This document shows positions 11,159-23,400 of a stretch of 64,000 bases of DNA, piece by piece. The notes under the pieces are model-generated. The model saw only the letters and a program-made list of their open reading frames with translations. It was not told where the DNA came from and did no database searches. Both the position numbers and the translations under genes were made by a program. The first letter of the stretch is position 1; every line of letters starts with the position of its first letter. Source of the DNA: Megascapheus bottae (Eukaryota; Chordata; Mammalia; Rodentia; Geomyidae); contig JANJXV010000265.1 of NCBI GenBank assembly GCA_024803745.1, positions 310,001-374,000 of the forward strand, read 5' to 3'.

Positions 11159-11499
11159 CTTTTACAACCTGTATGCTCATACACATCGCTTCTGATCCAA
11201 ACACTCATTGTTCAATTTAACTAACAATATATGAGGATAGATTATTGACTGTAATTTACCAGATGGGCTTCTAGTGAGTATATATTTCCACTTCCACTCT
11301 GAAGCCAGGGAAATGTTTCTGGTATATGTTTCAACTATCTCCCAAAGAGGAAATAATGTGTGAGTACGTTTGCTAGTGTTTCAGATAGGAGATGGACTTT
11401 GGTGTTTGGAACCTGTTGGGCAGAATGTATCAGGTGGGCTGTGATAACAGAGATGATGTTTCAGACAGGAATATTTTCATCCCAGACAGACTTAATCCA
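11159..11499. other. Anonymous AT-rich sequence
   Basis: No open frame of note, RNA gene or recognisable repeat is seen. It is duplicated at 55440-55780. Confidence 0.4.
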
Positions 11500-11563
11500 G
11501 ATCCTTGGATTTCAGGCCTTGAGTAGATAGAATTACAAGTGTGAGCTGCCACCACCACCTGGT
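11500..11563 (-). mobile_element. SINE head fragment, 7SL/B1-like
   Basis: The short segment ttgagtagatagaattacaa ... gccaccaccacctggtt is the reverse of a B1-like head. Confidence 0.5.
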
Positions 11564-12267
11564 TCATTTTGGAAACCTTAATTGCTTCTCATTTGTTCCT
11601 TTCTTTTTTTGGAAGATTGATCTAAGCTGGCTGATTCTGCATCACAATGAAGAGATTGGCCTCAGGAATTGCAAATATTTGTTTCATCAGCACGGAATGA
11701 ATGAAGTTGATCTAAACCCAAGAGTATTTTCCTTCTGATAAATAGGGAACTTACTTATATCATTTTCCTTGCCTTTGCCTTCCCAAAGCAAGCAACATGT
11801 TTCTTAAAAACTATACTTCATGAGAATATTATAATTAGAAGCTATCTTCTGCACACTTCAGAATAGTCCTTGCATTTATAAACTTATATTACAATATTAG
11901 GTAGAAGAATGGTGACTGTTAGTTTCATAACTATTTCATATGTTTTACTCTTTAAGGCTCATTAACTCAAGAAGGGATTAAATACATTTAGATAATAGTA
12001 GAACATAGCTGCTGCTGATTTGATGTGTGTGCAAATGATACACAGATTTATTAGGATTACTCAAAAGTTTTCTTCAAATTTTCAGTAGTAGACTGCTATG
12101 CTAACTGGAAGGTGATAGTAATGATGCTGAAATTCTATGAATCAGCTATGAAGCAGAATTTCAGGGGAGAGTATTTGCTAGGGACTTAATTTCTAAGACG
12201 CATATCAAGAATATTGAACTATAACACCAAATGATGGACGACTCAGCGTCACATTTTGTTTGTTTTA
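11564..12267. other. Anonymous AT-rich sequence
   Basis: No gene or known repeat is recognised. The short open frame at 11541-11738 has no family features. Duplicated at 55845-56548. Confidence 0.4.
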
Positions 12268-12484
12268 TGCAAGTCTTGGGACTTGAACCCAGGGCCTGGG
12301 AACTGTCCTTAAATGTTTTTTATTTTTTTGCTTCAGGCTAGTGTTCTACCACTTGATCCACAGATCCACCTCCAGATTTTTGGTAATGAACTGTAAATCA
12401 GAATATCATGCAATTTTTTTGGGCTGGATTCAAACCTGATTCTCTGTAGATAGGATTCATAGTGTGAGCGCACAGAGCCTGGCT
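12268..12484 (-). mobile_element. SINE, 7SL/B1-headed composite, old
   Basis: The reverse strand shows the second half (gacttgaacccagggcctgg region) and a decayed B1-like head near 12440-12484. It is strongly diverged and interrupted by a T-rich stretch. Confidence 0.6.
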
Positions 12485-12504
12485 AGTATCATTCATCATT
12501 CAAG

Positions 12505-12726
12505 TCATGGGACTGCAATTCTGCACCTGGGTCTTGTCACTGAGCTTTTCAGCTCAAGACTACTGCCCTATCCCTTGAGCCATAGGGCCACTTCTGGGTT
12601 TCTGGTGGTTAATTGGAGATAAGAGTCACATGGACTTCAGTGCCCAGGCTGACTTTGAACTGCTATCCTTGGATCCCAGCCTCTTGAGTAGCTACATTTA
12701 CAAGTGTAAGCCACCACACCCGGCTA
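12505..12726 (-). mobile_element. SINE, 7SL/B1-headed composite
   Basis: On the reverse strand it begins gccgggtgtggtggcttaca, close to a 7SL/Alu/B1 head. This is followed by the gtagctactcaagaggctggg segment and the shared second half (tggccctatggctcaaggga). No A tail is obvious. Duplicated at 56786-57007. Confidence 0.7.
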
Positions 12727-13152
12727 AATTATTTTTTAAGTTAATTTCTTTTGTTAAGTCAATATATAGTTGGCATACGGTTACATAAGTAATGAACACA
12801 TTTCTTAAGAAAATTGTTATCCCCTCCCTCCTTTTTCTCTGTTTTCCTACCCTCAGCCCCCTCTCTACCCAGATTGTTCAGTTCATTTCCGTGTAGTGTC
12901 TTCCAAGTATCACTGTTCAATTGGTTCACCCATTTTCCTTTGTTTTTTTTTTTTTTTTACAATTTTATTATACCCTCTCCATTCCCAAAATCACATAAAC
13001 CTATGTACAAGACACAGGGTAGCCGAATTCAACACAGTGACTACAGAGAATAAAACTAAAGGGAAAAAGAAGAAAAGAGGTAAAAAGCAAAGAAAATGAA
13101 AGAACATCATACAGTACCTTAGAAGCAACAACACTGAAAAAACAAAACATAA
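12727..13152. other. Pyrimidine-rich and purine-rich anonymous sequence
   Basis: This includes a C/T-rich stretch (12815-12870), a T run (about 12942-12958) and an A/G-rich stretch (13055-13105). The start could be an old LINE 3' end but I cannot assign it. Short open frames on both strands are low-complexity artefacts. Confidence 0.35.
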
Positions 13153-13312
13153 AACCTTGGGCTGAAAATGAAGCTTGCCTAGCATGTATGAAACCCTGGA
13201 TTCCATTCCTCAGCACCACATAAACAAAAACTGGAAGTGCCACTGTGACTCAGCTGGTAGATTTCTAACGTTCAGCACAGAGTGTCTACAAGTGACAAAA
13301 ATCTGTCACATT
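13153..13312 (+). mobile_element. SINE, tRNA/ID-headed type, old
   Basis: The forward head (gcttgcctagcatgtatgaa, then attccattcctcagcaccac) matches the ID-like head, and the actggaagtgccactgtgac second half follows. Duplicated at 57434-57593. Confidence 0.65.
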
Positions 13313-13387
13313 TAAGTCAGGCTTCAAAACTTTGCTAGGAACCAGTTACATGATTTGGAAGAAAGTCCAATTTTCAAAAAATCACTA

Positions 13388-13622
13388 GCCAGGCGCTGGA
13401 GGGTCATAATTGTCATTCTACTAGCCAAGGAGAAGGTGATTCAAAGCCTTTGCAAGCAAAAAAACGAAAACAAAAAAACTGTAAGATTCTACTCTCCACT
13501 TATCCACCCAAAAACTAAGTGGAGTTGTGGCTAAAACTGGTACAGCATTAGCCTTGAGGAAAAAGAACTAAGAGACCTTACCCAGGTCCAAAGTTCAAGC
13601 TCCCCACCAAGAAAGAAAAAAA
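13388..13622 (+). mobile_element. SINE, 7SL/B1-headed composite, old
   Basis: A decayed B1-like head (agccaggcgctggagggtca) is followed by an A-rich break and the second half (ggagttgtggctaaaactgg ... gttcaagctccccaccaag) with an A-rich tail. Duplicated at 57669-57903. Confidence 0.6.
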
Positions 13623-14439
13623 AGGAGTCCAGATACCTTAGTTTCAAAAGTATATCTGGATATCTTAGTAGATTTTTCTGATCTTTCCTCATTCATCTCA
13701 TGGAACCACATAATCTTGATCCTGATCTGACTAAGAGCCTGCATTGTGCTTAATAAATTCATTCCACATATTCCAGTAGAATCTGGACAGCTAACAGCCA
13801 CTTACCAATGCTTTATTCTACGTTTAGGCCAGTATGTCTTCATACCATCGACACAGTCAGCTATATCAACTTTCCAGAAGTATCATTGAGTGTAGAACAC
13901 TCAGAACTAAAATAATTGCATAAAGATGTAATAAAACCCCTTGATTCATTAAGAAAATTTCTGTACCACTTAGAGCAAGTACATTAGTGGTATTTACCTC
14001 TAGCCTCTTTTTTAAAAAAATTTATTAACATTGAATTTTACATCATATTTCAAATGTCATGTTTAACCAACAAGTATTCAAGAAGGGAATCGCTATACAA
14101 TCACTGGCACATAGATTTTAGAATATAGTAAAAATTAAGCTGAGTCTTTGTATGTCATAGATACAGATTAATCTATAATAAAACACATGTCTATAGAGTG
14201 TATAGTCTATCCTAGATTTTTATGTCTATGTAGTTATGTTTATATCTCCAAAATTATGTCCAGAACTTTGGGTATCAACTATTCAATCATCGCTCTACTA
14301 CTGTTTGAAACTAATATCCATATATTAAGAATACCATGTACATTTTGTTCCTTGGTCTTGACTTATCTCACTCAACAGGATTCACTCTAATTTCATCCAC
14401 TACCCCAAAAATGCCATTATTATTTTTTTCTGTGCAGAT
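13623..14439. other. Anonymous AT-rich sequence
   Basis: No gene, RNA or named repeat is recognised. Short open frames (13595-13801 minus, 14187-14390 plus) show no family signature. Duplicated at 57904-58719. Confidence 0.4.
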
Positions 14440-14935
14440 CTTCTTTTTATGTATTTATTTTTATTGTAATTTATAGAAGGGTTACATTATATTCACCAGA
14501 TAGAAGGTGCATTACTTCTCAAACTTTGATACCCCATGTAATGATATGGTCCCCATTTCCCTTCCTCTACCCCCACTCATGTTCATTTCCCCCCTTCCCT
14601 ATCCAATTTCAAATAACCAATTAGGCACATATGAAATATATCAGAAAACAAGGTGAAATATTGTAACAATATGATATAACCAAGGGATAGCCAAAGAGAT
14701 AAGAGATCACATAGTTCATTAAGGACAACAATCACTCATTATATGAGTTTTGTTTCTTTATCTTGGAGGTCCTTACATTTAGTGTCATACTATTTGTCAG
14801 GATGTCTCTAGATTTTGTTCTATTGTAAATCTCTGGTAGCAGAGCCCAAGGTTTCTACTGAATTTGACAAATGAGGGAGACTCTTGGGCCTATGTTCCTT
14901 TGAGTTTGGCTTACTTCACTTAATATGATTTTTTT
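14440..14935 (-). mobile_element. L1 3' end fragment
   Basis: Matches the 3' untranslated region and last ORF2 codons of block A (attgtaatttatagaagggt ... cttacttcacttaatatgat) at clearly lower identity, so it is an older insertion. It is truncated after about 0.5 kb. Duplicated at 58720-59215. Confidence 0.8.
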
Positions 14936-14999
14936 CCTTTTCATCCACTTCCCCGAGAATGCCATTATTTTATCGTGTCGGTTGGCTATGTATCATTCC

Positions 15000-15056
<57 letters not shown>

Positions 15057-15115
15057 ATCACATTTTTTGTAGTAGGGCATCTGGTTGTTTCCATCATCCA
15101 GCCTCATTTTCTACA
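14936..15115 (-). mobile_element. L1 ORF2 fragment interrupted by a (TG)n tract
   Basis: The flanks of the TG tract (tatgtatcattccattgtg and gtagtagggcatctggttgt) match the L1 segment around 1870-1935. The tract therefore grew inside L1 sequence. Confidence 0.55.
15002..15056. repeat. (TG)n microsatellite
   Basis: About 55 bp of TG dinucleotides ending gcgtgt. The duplicate copy at 59282-59326 is 10 bp shorter, which is the largest length difference between the two big copies. Confidence 0.95.
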
Positions 15116-15125
15116 TATATTTTTA

Positions 15126-15858
15126 TAGTCTCTTTTTTATTTTCAGGGTAATGTATAGAGGGGTTAGGATTACATTTACAGGTAGTGGACTGCATTACTT
15201 CTCACACATTTATTCCACTCCACATGTTTTTGTCCCCAGTTCCCTCTCCCCTCCCCTTCCCAATCATCTTGGTTCCCCCCTTCCCTTTCCTATTTGACAT
15301 AAACAAATAAACATATATACAATATGCCAGGGAAAAAATCAGATACAGTAACAATCTGACATTAACCAAAGGGCAAAATAAGAGATGAGAAATAACATAG
15401 TAGATTAAGGACAAAAATCACACAAGATTAAGAGCAACGATGACACAAGATATAGCTCTTGTTACCATATCCTAGAGATCCTTTCATTTAGTCTCATCCT
15501 ATATGACCTTATATACCTAGGTTTTTGAGTTATTGTAATCCTCTGCTAGGAGAGTCCTAGATGTGAACTAATTATTAAAAATGAGGGAAACCATTGAGCT
15601 TATGTTTCTTTGGGTCTGGCTTGCTTCACTTAATATGAATTTTTCCAACTCTTTCCATTTCCTTACAAATGGGGCGATGTCTTTCCTTCTGATGGCAGCA
15701 TAGCATTCCATTGTGTATAAGTACCACATCTTCTTGATTCAGTCATCTACTGAGTGGCATCTGGGTTGGTTTCATAGCTTTGCTATGGTAAATAGTGCTG
15801 CAATGAGCATCATTGTGCTAGTGGCTTTAGTATGTCCTTTTTTCTGGACAATTGGGAA
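15126..15858 (-). mobile_element. L1 3' end fragment
   Basis: A second, independent L1 3' end, with a T-rich end at 15126-15145 and similarity to block A through the ORF2 C-terminus (tctttccatttccttacaaa, atctgggttggtttcatag). It stops where a SINE begins. Duplicated at 59396-60128. Confidence 0.8.
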
Positions 15859-15863
15859 TGGAA

Positions 15864-16000
15864 GCCATCATGCTGGCTCACAACTTAATTTCAGCTACTT
15901 AGGAGGCTCAGGGCTTAGGATCACAGGTCAAAGCCAACCAGGGCCCTACAGTGTGTGAGATCAAACTCTGTGAACATACAATGACTGTAAGAGGAATCTC
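15864..16000 (+). mobile_element. SINE head fragment, 7SL/B1-like
   Basis: Contains tcagctacttaggaggctca and a catgctggctcacaactta start, typical of the 7SL-derived head. The second half is missing. Confidence 0.6.
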
Positions 16001-16002
16001 AC

Positions 16003-16208
16003 TGCCTGGGAATGTAGCCTAATGGTAGAGTGCTCACCTAGAATGCGTGAAGACCTAGGTTCTATTCACCGGTACCGCATACTCAAGAAAAAAGCTAGAA
16101 GTGGCGCTGTGTCTCAAGTGGCAGAGCACTCACCTTGGGCAAGCGAGTCCAATGAAAATGTCTAGGCCCTGAGTCCAAGCCGTAGGACTGGCAAAAAGAA
16201 AAAAAAAG
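16003..16208 (+). mobile_element. SINE, tRNA/ID-headed type, well preserved
   Basis: The head ctgggaatgtagcctaatgg with tagagtgctcacctagaatg and tctattcaccggtacc resembles a tRNA-derived ID element with box A- and B-like segments. The second half gtggcgctgtgtctcaagtg ... ctgagtccaagccgtaggac and an A-rich tail follow. It is the best copy for defining this family. Duplicated at 60273-60478. Confidence 0.8.
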
Positions 16209-16315
16209 AGCAATCTTAATTAAGGAACAAGGAATGTACCCTATATTTATACAGACTGAAAAATTCATTAAGAAATTAGAAAATATGTATAAAGTGCATA
16301 ATTTCTTTTGTGTGT

Positions 16316-16395
16316 TGGCACTGGGTCTTCAACTGAGTACTTCAGCTCTATCCCTGAACTTTTCTGCTCAAGGCTAGCACTCTACCAATGCAGCC
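16316..16395 (-). mobile_element. SINE second-half fragment
   Basis: The reverse of the shared second half (tttctgctcaaggctagcac region) only. Confidence 0.5.
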
Positions 16396-16611
16396 CCAAA
16401 TCAACTATCTTCAATTGAGATATAAGCGATGAATATTTCAGGGTGCTTCATGAAAAACATTTTTATAAATTGAAACTTTCAACACAGTCTTATTTTAGTA
16501 TGAATGTTGAGATGGGAAGAGACAGAAAAAGTGAAATGTTTCCTGATCACCATAGAGAAGAGACTCAGCAGAACCACTGTGGTCTGCAGGCTTCTTTGTG
16601 AGTTTTGTTTG

Positions 16612-16834
16612 CTTGTTTGATTTTTGTCAATTGTGGGGCTTGAACTCTGGGCCTGGGCACTGTCCCTGAGCTCTTCAGCTCAAGGCTAGTGCTTTACTCT
16701 GTGAGCCACAGTGCCACTTCTGGTTTTTCTGGCAGTTAACTGGGTACTTTCGCTGGCTTTAAACTTTGATTCTCATATCTTAGCCTCCTGAGTAGCTAAG
16801 ATTATAAGTGTGAGGTACCATCACCAGGCTGCTG
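16612..16834 (-). mobile_element. SINE, 7SL/B1-headed composite
   Basis: A full-length reverse copy: second half (ggggcttgaactctgggcct, ctcttcagctcaaggctagt) and B1-like head (agcctcctgagtagctaaga). Duplicated at 60882-61104. Confidence 0.75.
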
Positions 16835-17181
16835 CTCTGTTACTATGCAGGTTCTGGATCAAGAACTTCAAGTTCTTACTTCAATTTTTTCTTCTCTTGC
16901 CTGATACTCTGCCATTTGAACGAAGCCCCAGTTCGTGGTCTTTGTTGGTTAATGAGAGATATTATGATTTTCTAATATTCAGAGCAACGATTATAAAACC
17001 CAGCATTTTACTTACTTGAATAAATTAAGAGATAGGACCTAGTGAGATGGAAAACAAAATTTTTTTTCAAGTTGCTATCCTGTTCTAATGCATAAGTCTG
17101 GCTATTTTGCTTACACACAAATATGTATTTTACCAGTTTCTACTCTATTTTTGCTTAGCTTAAAACCACCACTGCCATTTC
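16835..17181. other. Anonymous AT-rich sequence
   Basis: No gene or known repeat is recognised. Duplicated at 61105-61451. Confidence 0.4.
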
Positions 17182-17278
17182 ATAGATTTTGTTGTTGTTG
17201 TTTGCGGTGCTTGAACTCTGTCCCTGGGCTGTTCCTCAGATCTTCAGTTCAATGCCAGTGCTCTACTACTTTTGATTT
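17182..17278 (-). mobile_element. SINE second-half fragment
   Basis: The reverse second half (gtgcttgaactctgtccctg, cttcagttcaatgccagtgc) is cut off by the next SINE. Confidence 0.55.
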
Positions 17279-17455
17279 GGCCAGTCCTGGGCTTGAACTC
17301 AGGGACTGAGCACTGTCCTTATATTTTCTCATGGCTAGGGCTCTACCACTTCAGCCACAGCACCACTTCCAGCATTTTTCTATGTATGTGGTATTGAGGA
17401 ATTGAACCCAGGTCTTCGTGCATGCTAGGCAAGCACGCTACCACTAGGCCAAACT
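17277..17455 (-). mobile_element. SINE, tRNA/ID-headed type, at the satellite edge
   Basis: The reverse copy begins with ggccagtcctgggcttgaac and ends with the ID-like head at gctaccactaggccaaactc. The satellite starts immediately after it. No satellite monomer lies on its left side. Confidence 0.75.
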
Positions 17456-20400
17456 CTGTGTGAAGTCACAGAATGGAGGTGTGTGAACGCACAATGGAGG
17501 TGAGTGAAGTCACAGAATGGAGGTGTGTGAAGTCATAGAATGGAAGTGTGTGAAGTCATAGAATGGAGGTGTGTGATGTCAGAATGGAGGTGTGTGAAGT
17601 CACAGAATGGAGGTATGTGACGTCATAAATGTTGGTGTGTGAAGTCATAGAATGGAGGTGTGAAGTCAGAGAATGGAGGTGTGAAGTCATAGAATGAAGG
17701 TGTGTGAAGTCATAGAATGCAGGTGTGTGAAGTCATAGAATGGAGGTGTGTGAAGTCAGATTGGAGGTGTGTGAACTAAAAGAATGGAGGTGTGTCAACT
17801 CAGAAAGGAGGTGTGTGAAGTCATAGAGTGGAGGTGTGTGAAGTTATAGAATGCAGGTCTGTGAAATCATAGAATGGAGGTGTGTGAAGCCACAGAAATG
17901 AGGTGTTTGAAGTAAAAATGGAAGTGCGTAAAGTCAGAATGGAGGTGTGTGAAGTCATAGAATGGAGGTGTGTGAAGTCAGAATGGAGGTATGAGAAGTC
18001 ACAGAATGGAGATGTGTGAATTCAGAATGGAGGTAATTGAAGTCATATAATGGAGGTGTGTGAAGTCATAGAATGGAGGTGTGTGAAGTTATACAATGGA
18101 GGTGTGTGAAATCATTGAATGGAGGTGTTTGATTCACAGAATGGAGGTGTGTGAAGTCATAGAATGGATGTTTCTAAAGTAAGACTGAATGTGTGTGAAG
18201 TCATAGAATGGAGGTGTGTGAAGTCAAAATTAAGGTGTGTGAACTCATAGAATGGAGGTGTGTGAAGTCAAAGAATGGAGGTGTGTGAAGTCAAACAATA
18301 GAGGTGTGTGAAGTCACAGAATGGAGGTGTGTGAAGTCACAGATTGGAAGTGTGTGAAGTCAAAACTGAGGTGTGTGAAGTCAAAAAGGTGGTGTGTGAA
18401 GTCACAAATGGAGGTGTGTGAAGTCACAGAATGGAGGTATGTGAACTCAGAATGGAGGTGTGCGAAGTCATAGATGGAGGTGTGGGAAGTCATAGTATGG
18501 AGGTGTGTGAAATTATAGAAAGGAGTTTTGTGAACTCACAGAATGGACTGTGTGAAGTCAGAATGGAGGTGTGTGAAGTCATAGAATGGAGGTGTGTGAA
18601 GACAGAATGGAGGTGTGTGAAGTCATAGAATGGAGGTGTGCGAAGTCACAATGGAGGTGTGTGAAATCATAGAATGGAGCTGTGTGAAGTCACAGAATGG
18701 AGGTGTGTGAAGTCACAGAATGGAGGTGTGTGAAGTCATAGAATGGAGGTGTGTGAAGTCATAGAATGGAGGTGTGGGAAGTCAGTTTGGAGGTGTGTGA
18801 AGTCACAGAATTGAGGTGTGTGAACACAGAATGGAGGTTTGTGAAGTCACATAATGGAGGAGTGTGAAGTCATAGAGTGGAGGTGAGTGAAGTCACATTC
18901 GAGGTCTATGAAGTCATAGAATGGTGGTGTGTGAAGTCAGAATGGAGGTGTGTGAAGTCATAGAATGGAGATGTGTTAACTCATAGAATGGAGGTGTGTG
19001 ACGTCACAATGGAAGTGTGTGAAGTCATAGAATGGAGGTGTGTGAAGTCACAGAATGGAGGTGTGTGAAGTCATACAATGGAGGTGTGTGAAGTCAGAAT
19101 GGAGGTGTGTGAAATCATAGATGGACGTGTGTGAAGTCATAGTATGGAGGTGTGTGAAATCATAGAATGGAGGTTTGTGAAGTCTGAGAATGAAGCTGTG
19201 TGAAGTAAGAATGGCAGTGAGTGAAGGCATAGAATGGAGGTGTGTGAAGTCAAAATGGAAGTGTGTAAAATCATAGAATCGTGGTGTGTGAGGTCACAAT
19301 GGAGGTGTGTGAAGTCATAGAATGGAGGTGTGTGAAATCACAGAATGGAGGTGTGTGAAGTCATAGAATGGAGGTGTGTGAAGTCATAGAATGGAGGTTT
19401 GTGAAGTCACAGAATGAAGGTGTGTGAAGTCACAGAATGGAGGGGTGTGAACTCAGAATGGAGGTAGGTGAAGTCAAAGAATGGAGGTGTGTGAAGTCAT
19501 AGAATGTAGGTGTGTGAAGTCACAGAATGGAGGTGTGTGAATTCATAGAATGGAGGTGTGTGAAGTCACAGAATGGAGGTGTGTGAAGTCATAGAATGGA
19601 GGTGTGTGAAGTCAAAATGGAGGTGTGTGAAGTCACAGAATGGAGGTGTGTGAACTCAGAATGGAGGTGTGTGAAGTCACAGAAGGGAGGTATATGAAGT
19701 CATATAATGGAGGTGTGTGAAGTCATAGAATGGATGTTTGTGAAGTAAGAATGAAGGTGTGTGAAGTCATAGAATGGAGGTGTGTGAAGTCAAAATGAAG
19801 GTGTGTGAACTCATAGAATGGAGGTGTGAACTCATAGAATGGAGGTGTGTGAAGTCATGGAATGGAGGTGTGTGAAGTCAGAATGGAGGTGTGAGAAGTC
19901 ACAGAATGGAGGTGTGTGAATTCAGAATGGAGGTGAGTGAAGTCATAGAATGGAGGTGTGTGAAGTCAGAATGGAGGTGTGAGAAGTCACAGATTGGTGG
20001 TGTGTGAATTTAGAATGGAGGTGAGTGAAGTCATAGAATGGAGGTGTGTGAAGTCATAGAATGGAGGTGTGTGAAATCATGCAATGGAGGTGTCTGAAAT
20101 CATAGAATGGAGGTGTTTGAAGTCACAGAATGGAGGTGTGTGAAGGCAGAATGGAGGTGTGTGAAGTCATAGAATTGAGTGTTTGAAATGAGAATGGAGG
20201 TGTGTGAACTCATAGAACGGAGGTGTGTGAAATCACAATGGAGGTGTGTGAAGTCATAGAATGGAGGTGTGTGAAGTCACAGAATGCAGGTGTGTGAAGT
20301 CATAGAATGGAGGTGTGTGAAGTCATAGAATGGAGGTGTGTGAAGTCAGAATGGAGGTGTGTGAAGTCACAGAATTGAGGTGTGTGAACACAGAATGGAG

Positions 20401-23400
20401 GGTTGTGAAGTCACATAATAGATGTGTGTGAAGTCACAGAATGGATGTGTGTGAAGTCATAGATTGGATGTTTGTGAAGAAAGAATGAAGGTGTGTGAAG
20501 TCATAGAACAGAGGTGTGTGAAGGCAAAGAATGGAGGTGTGTGAAGTCATAGAATGGATGTGTGTGAAGTCATAGAATGGATGTGTGTGAAGTCATAGAA
20601 TGGAGGTGTGTGAAATCATAGAATGGAGTTTTGTGAAGTGACAGAATGTAGCTGTGTGAAGTCAGAATGGAGGTGTGTGAAGTCATAGAATAGAAGTGTG
20701 TGAAGTCAAAATGGAGGTGTGTGAAGTCATAGAATGTATGTGGGTTAAGTCACAGAATTGAGGTGTGTGAAGTCATAGAATGGAGGTGTGTGAATTCATA
20801 GAATGGAGGTGTGTGAAATCACAGAATGGAGGTGTGTGAAGTCATAGAATGGAGGTGTTTGAACTCACAATAGAGGTGTGTGAAGTCACAGAATGGAGGT
20901 GTGTGAAGTCATAGAATGGAAGTGTGTGAAGTCATAGAATGGAGGTGTGTGAAGTCAGAATGGAGGTGTGAAGTCACAGAATTGAGGTGTGTGAAGTCAC
21001 AGAATGGAGGTTTGTGAAGACATACAATGGAGGTGTGTGAAGTCATAGAATGGATGTTTGTAAAGTAAGACTGAATGTGTGTGAAGTCATAGAATGGAGG
21101 TGTGTGAAGTCAAAATTAAGGTGTGTGAACTCATAGAATGGAGGTGTGTGAACTCATAGATTGGAGGTGTGAAGTCATGGAATGGAGGTGTGTGAAGTCA
21201 AAGAATGGAGGTGTGTGAAGTCAAACAATAGAGGTGTGTGAAGTCACAGAATAGAGGTGTGTGAATTCACAGACTGGAAGTGTGTGAAGTCAAAACGGAG
21301 GAGTGTGAATTCAAAAATGTGGTGTGTGAAGTCACAAATGGGGGTGTGTGAAGTCAAATAATGGAGGTATGTGAACTCAGAATGGTGGTGTGTGAAGTCA
21401 TAGATGGAGGTGTGGGAAGTCATAGTATGGAGGTGTGTGAAATTATAGAAAGGAGTTTTGTGAACTCACAGAATGGACTGTGTGAAGTCAGAATGGAGGT
21501 GTGTGAAGTCATAGAATGGAGGTGTGTGAAGTCAGAATGGAGGTGTGTGAACTCATAGAATGGAGGTGTGTGAAGTCACAATGGAGGTGTGTGAAATCAT
21601 AGAATGGAGGTGTGTGAAGTCACAAAATGGAGGTGTGTGAAATGATAGAATGTATGTGTGTGAAGTCATAGAATGGATGTTTGTGAAGTAAGAATGAAGG
21701 TGTGTGAAGTCAAAGAATTGAGGTGTGTGACGTCACAGAATGGAGTTTTGTGAAGTCATAGAATGGAGCTGTGTGAAGTCACAGAATGGAGGTGTGTGAA
21801 GTCACAGAATGGAGGTGTGTGAACTCATAGAATGGAGGTGTGTGAAGTCATAGAATGGAGGTGTGTGAAGTCAGATTGGAGGTGTGTGAAATCACAGAAT
21901 TGAGGTGTGTGAACACAGAATGGAGGTTTGTGAAGTCACATAATGGAGGTGTGTGAAGTCGTAGAATGGAGGTGTGTGATGTCATAGAATGGATGTTTGT
22001 GAAGTAAGAATGAAGGTGTGTGAAGTCATAGAATACTGGTGTGTGAAGTCAAAGAATGGAGGTGTTTGAAGTCATAGAAGGGAGGTGTGTGAAGTCATAG
22101 AATGGAGGTGTGTGAAGTCACAGAATGGAGGTGTGTGAAGTCAGAATGGAGGTGTGAAGTCGCTGAATGGAGATGGGTGAAGTCATAGAAAGGAGGTGTG
22201 GGAAGTCATAGAATGGAGGAGTGTGAAGTCATAGAGTGGAGGTGAGTGAAGTCACATTCGAGGTCTATGAAGTCATAGAATGGAGGTGTGTGAAGTCAGA
22301 ATGGAGGTGTGTGTAGTCATAGAATGGAGATGTGTTAACTCATAGAATGGAGGTGTGTGACGTCACAATGGAAGTGTGTGAAGTCATAGAATGGAGGTGT
22401 GTGAAGTCACAGAATGGAGGTGTGTGAAGTCATACAATGGAGGTGTGTGAAGTCAGAATGGAGGTGTGTGAAGTCATAGATGGACGTGTGTGAAGTCATA
22501 GTATGGAGGTGTGTGAAATCATAGAATGGAGGTTTGTGAAGTCTCAGAATGAAGCTGTGTGAAGTCAGAATGGCAGTGAGTGAAGGCATAGAATGGAGGT
22601 GTGTGAAGTCAAAATGGAAGTGTGTGAAATCATAGAATCGTGGTGTGTGAGGTCACAATGTAGGTGTGTGAAGTCATAGAATGCAGGTGTGTGAAGTCAT
22701 AGATTTGAGGTGTTTGAAATCAGAATGGAGGTGTGTGAACTCATAGAACGGAGGTGTGTGAAATCACAATGGAGGTGTGTGAAGTCATAGAATGGAGGTG
22801 TGTGAAGTCACAGAATGCAGGTGTGTGAAGTCATAGAATGGAGGTGTGTGAAGTCATAGAATGGAGGTGTGTGAAGTCAGAATGGAGGTGTGTGAAGTCA
22901 CAGAATTGAGGTGTGTGAACACAGAATGGAGGGTTGTGAAGTCACATAATGGATGTGTGTGAAGTCATAGAATGGATGTGTGTGAAGTCATAGAATGGAT
23001 GTTTGTGATTAAAGAATGAAGGTGTGTGAAGTCATAGAATAGAGGTGTGTGAAGACAAAGAATGGAGGTGTGTGAAGTCATAGAATGGATGTGTGTGAAG
23101 TCATAGAATGGAGGTGTGTGAAATCATAGAATGGACAGTGTGAAGTCAGAATGGAGGTGTGTGAAGTCATAGAATGGAGGTGTGTGAAGTCAGAATGGAG
23201 GTGTGTGAACTCATAGAATGGAGGTGTGTGAAGTCACAATGGAGGTGTGTGAAATCATAGAATGGAGGTGTGTGAAGTCACAAAATGGAGGTGTGTGAAA
23301 TGATAGAATGTATGTGTGTGAAGTCATAGAATGGTGTTTGAGAAGTAAGAATGAAGGTGTGTGAAGTCAAAGAATTGAGGTGTGTGACGTCACAGAATGG

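Noticed and set aside
14925..15128. Frame with a VCVCVC run
   Set aside because: It is a translation of the (TG)n microsatellite.
15713..15958. 81-codon plus-strand frame near 15.7 kb and its copy at 59983
   Set aside because: It runs across the antisense of an L1 ORF2 C-terminus into a SINE head, so it is not a gene.
16003..16208. Possible tRNA gene in the ID-like SINE head
   Set aside because: Box A- and B-like segments are present, but the sequence continues into a SINE body with an A tail and has no complete cloverleaf that I could fold by eye.
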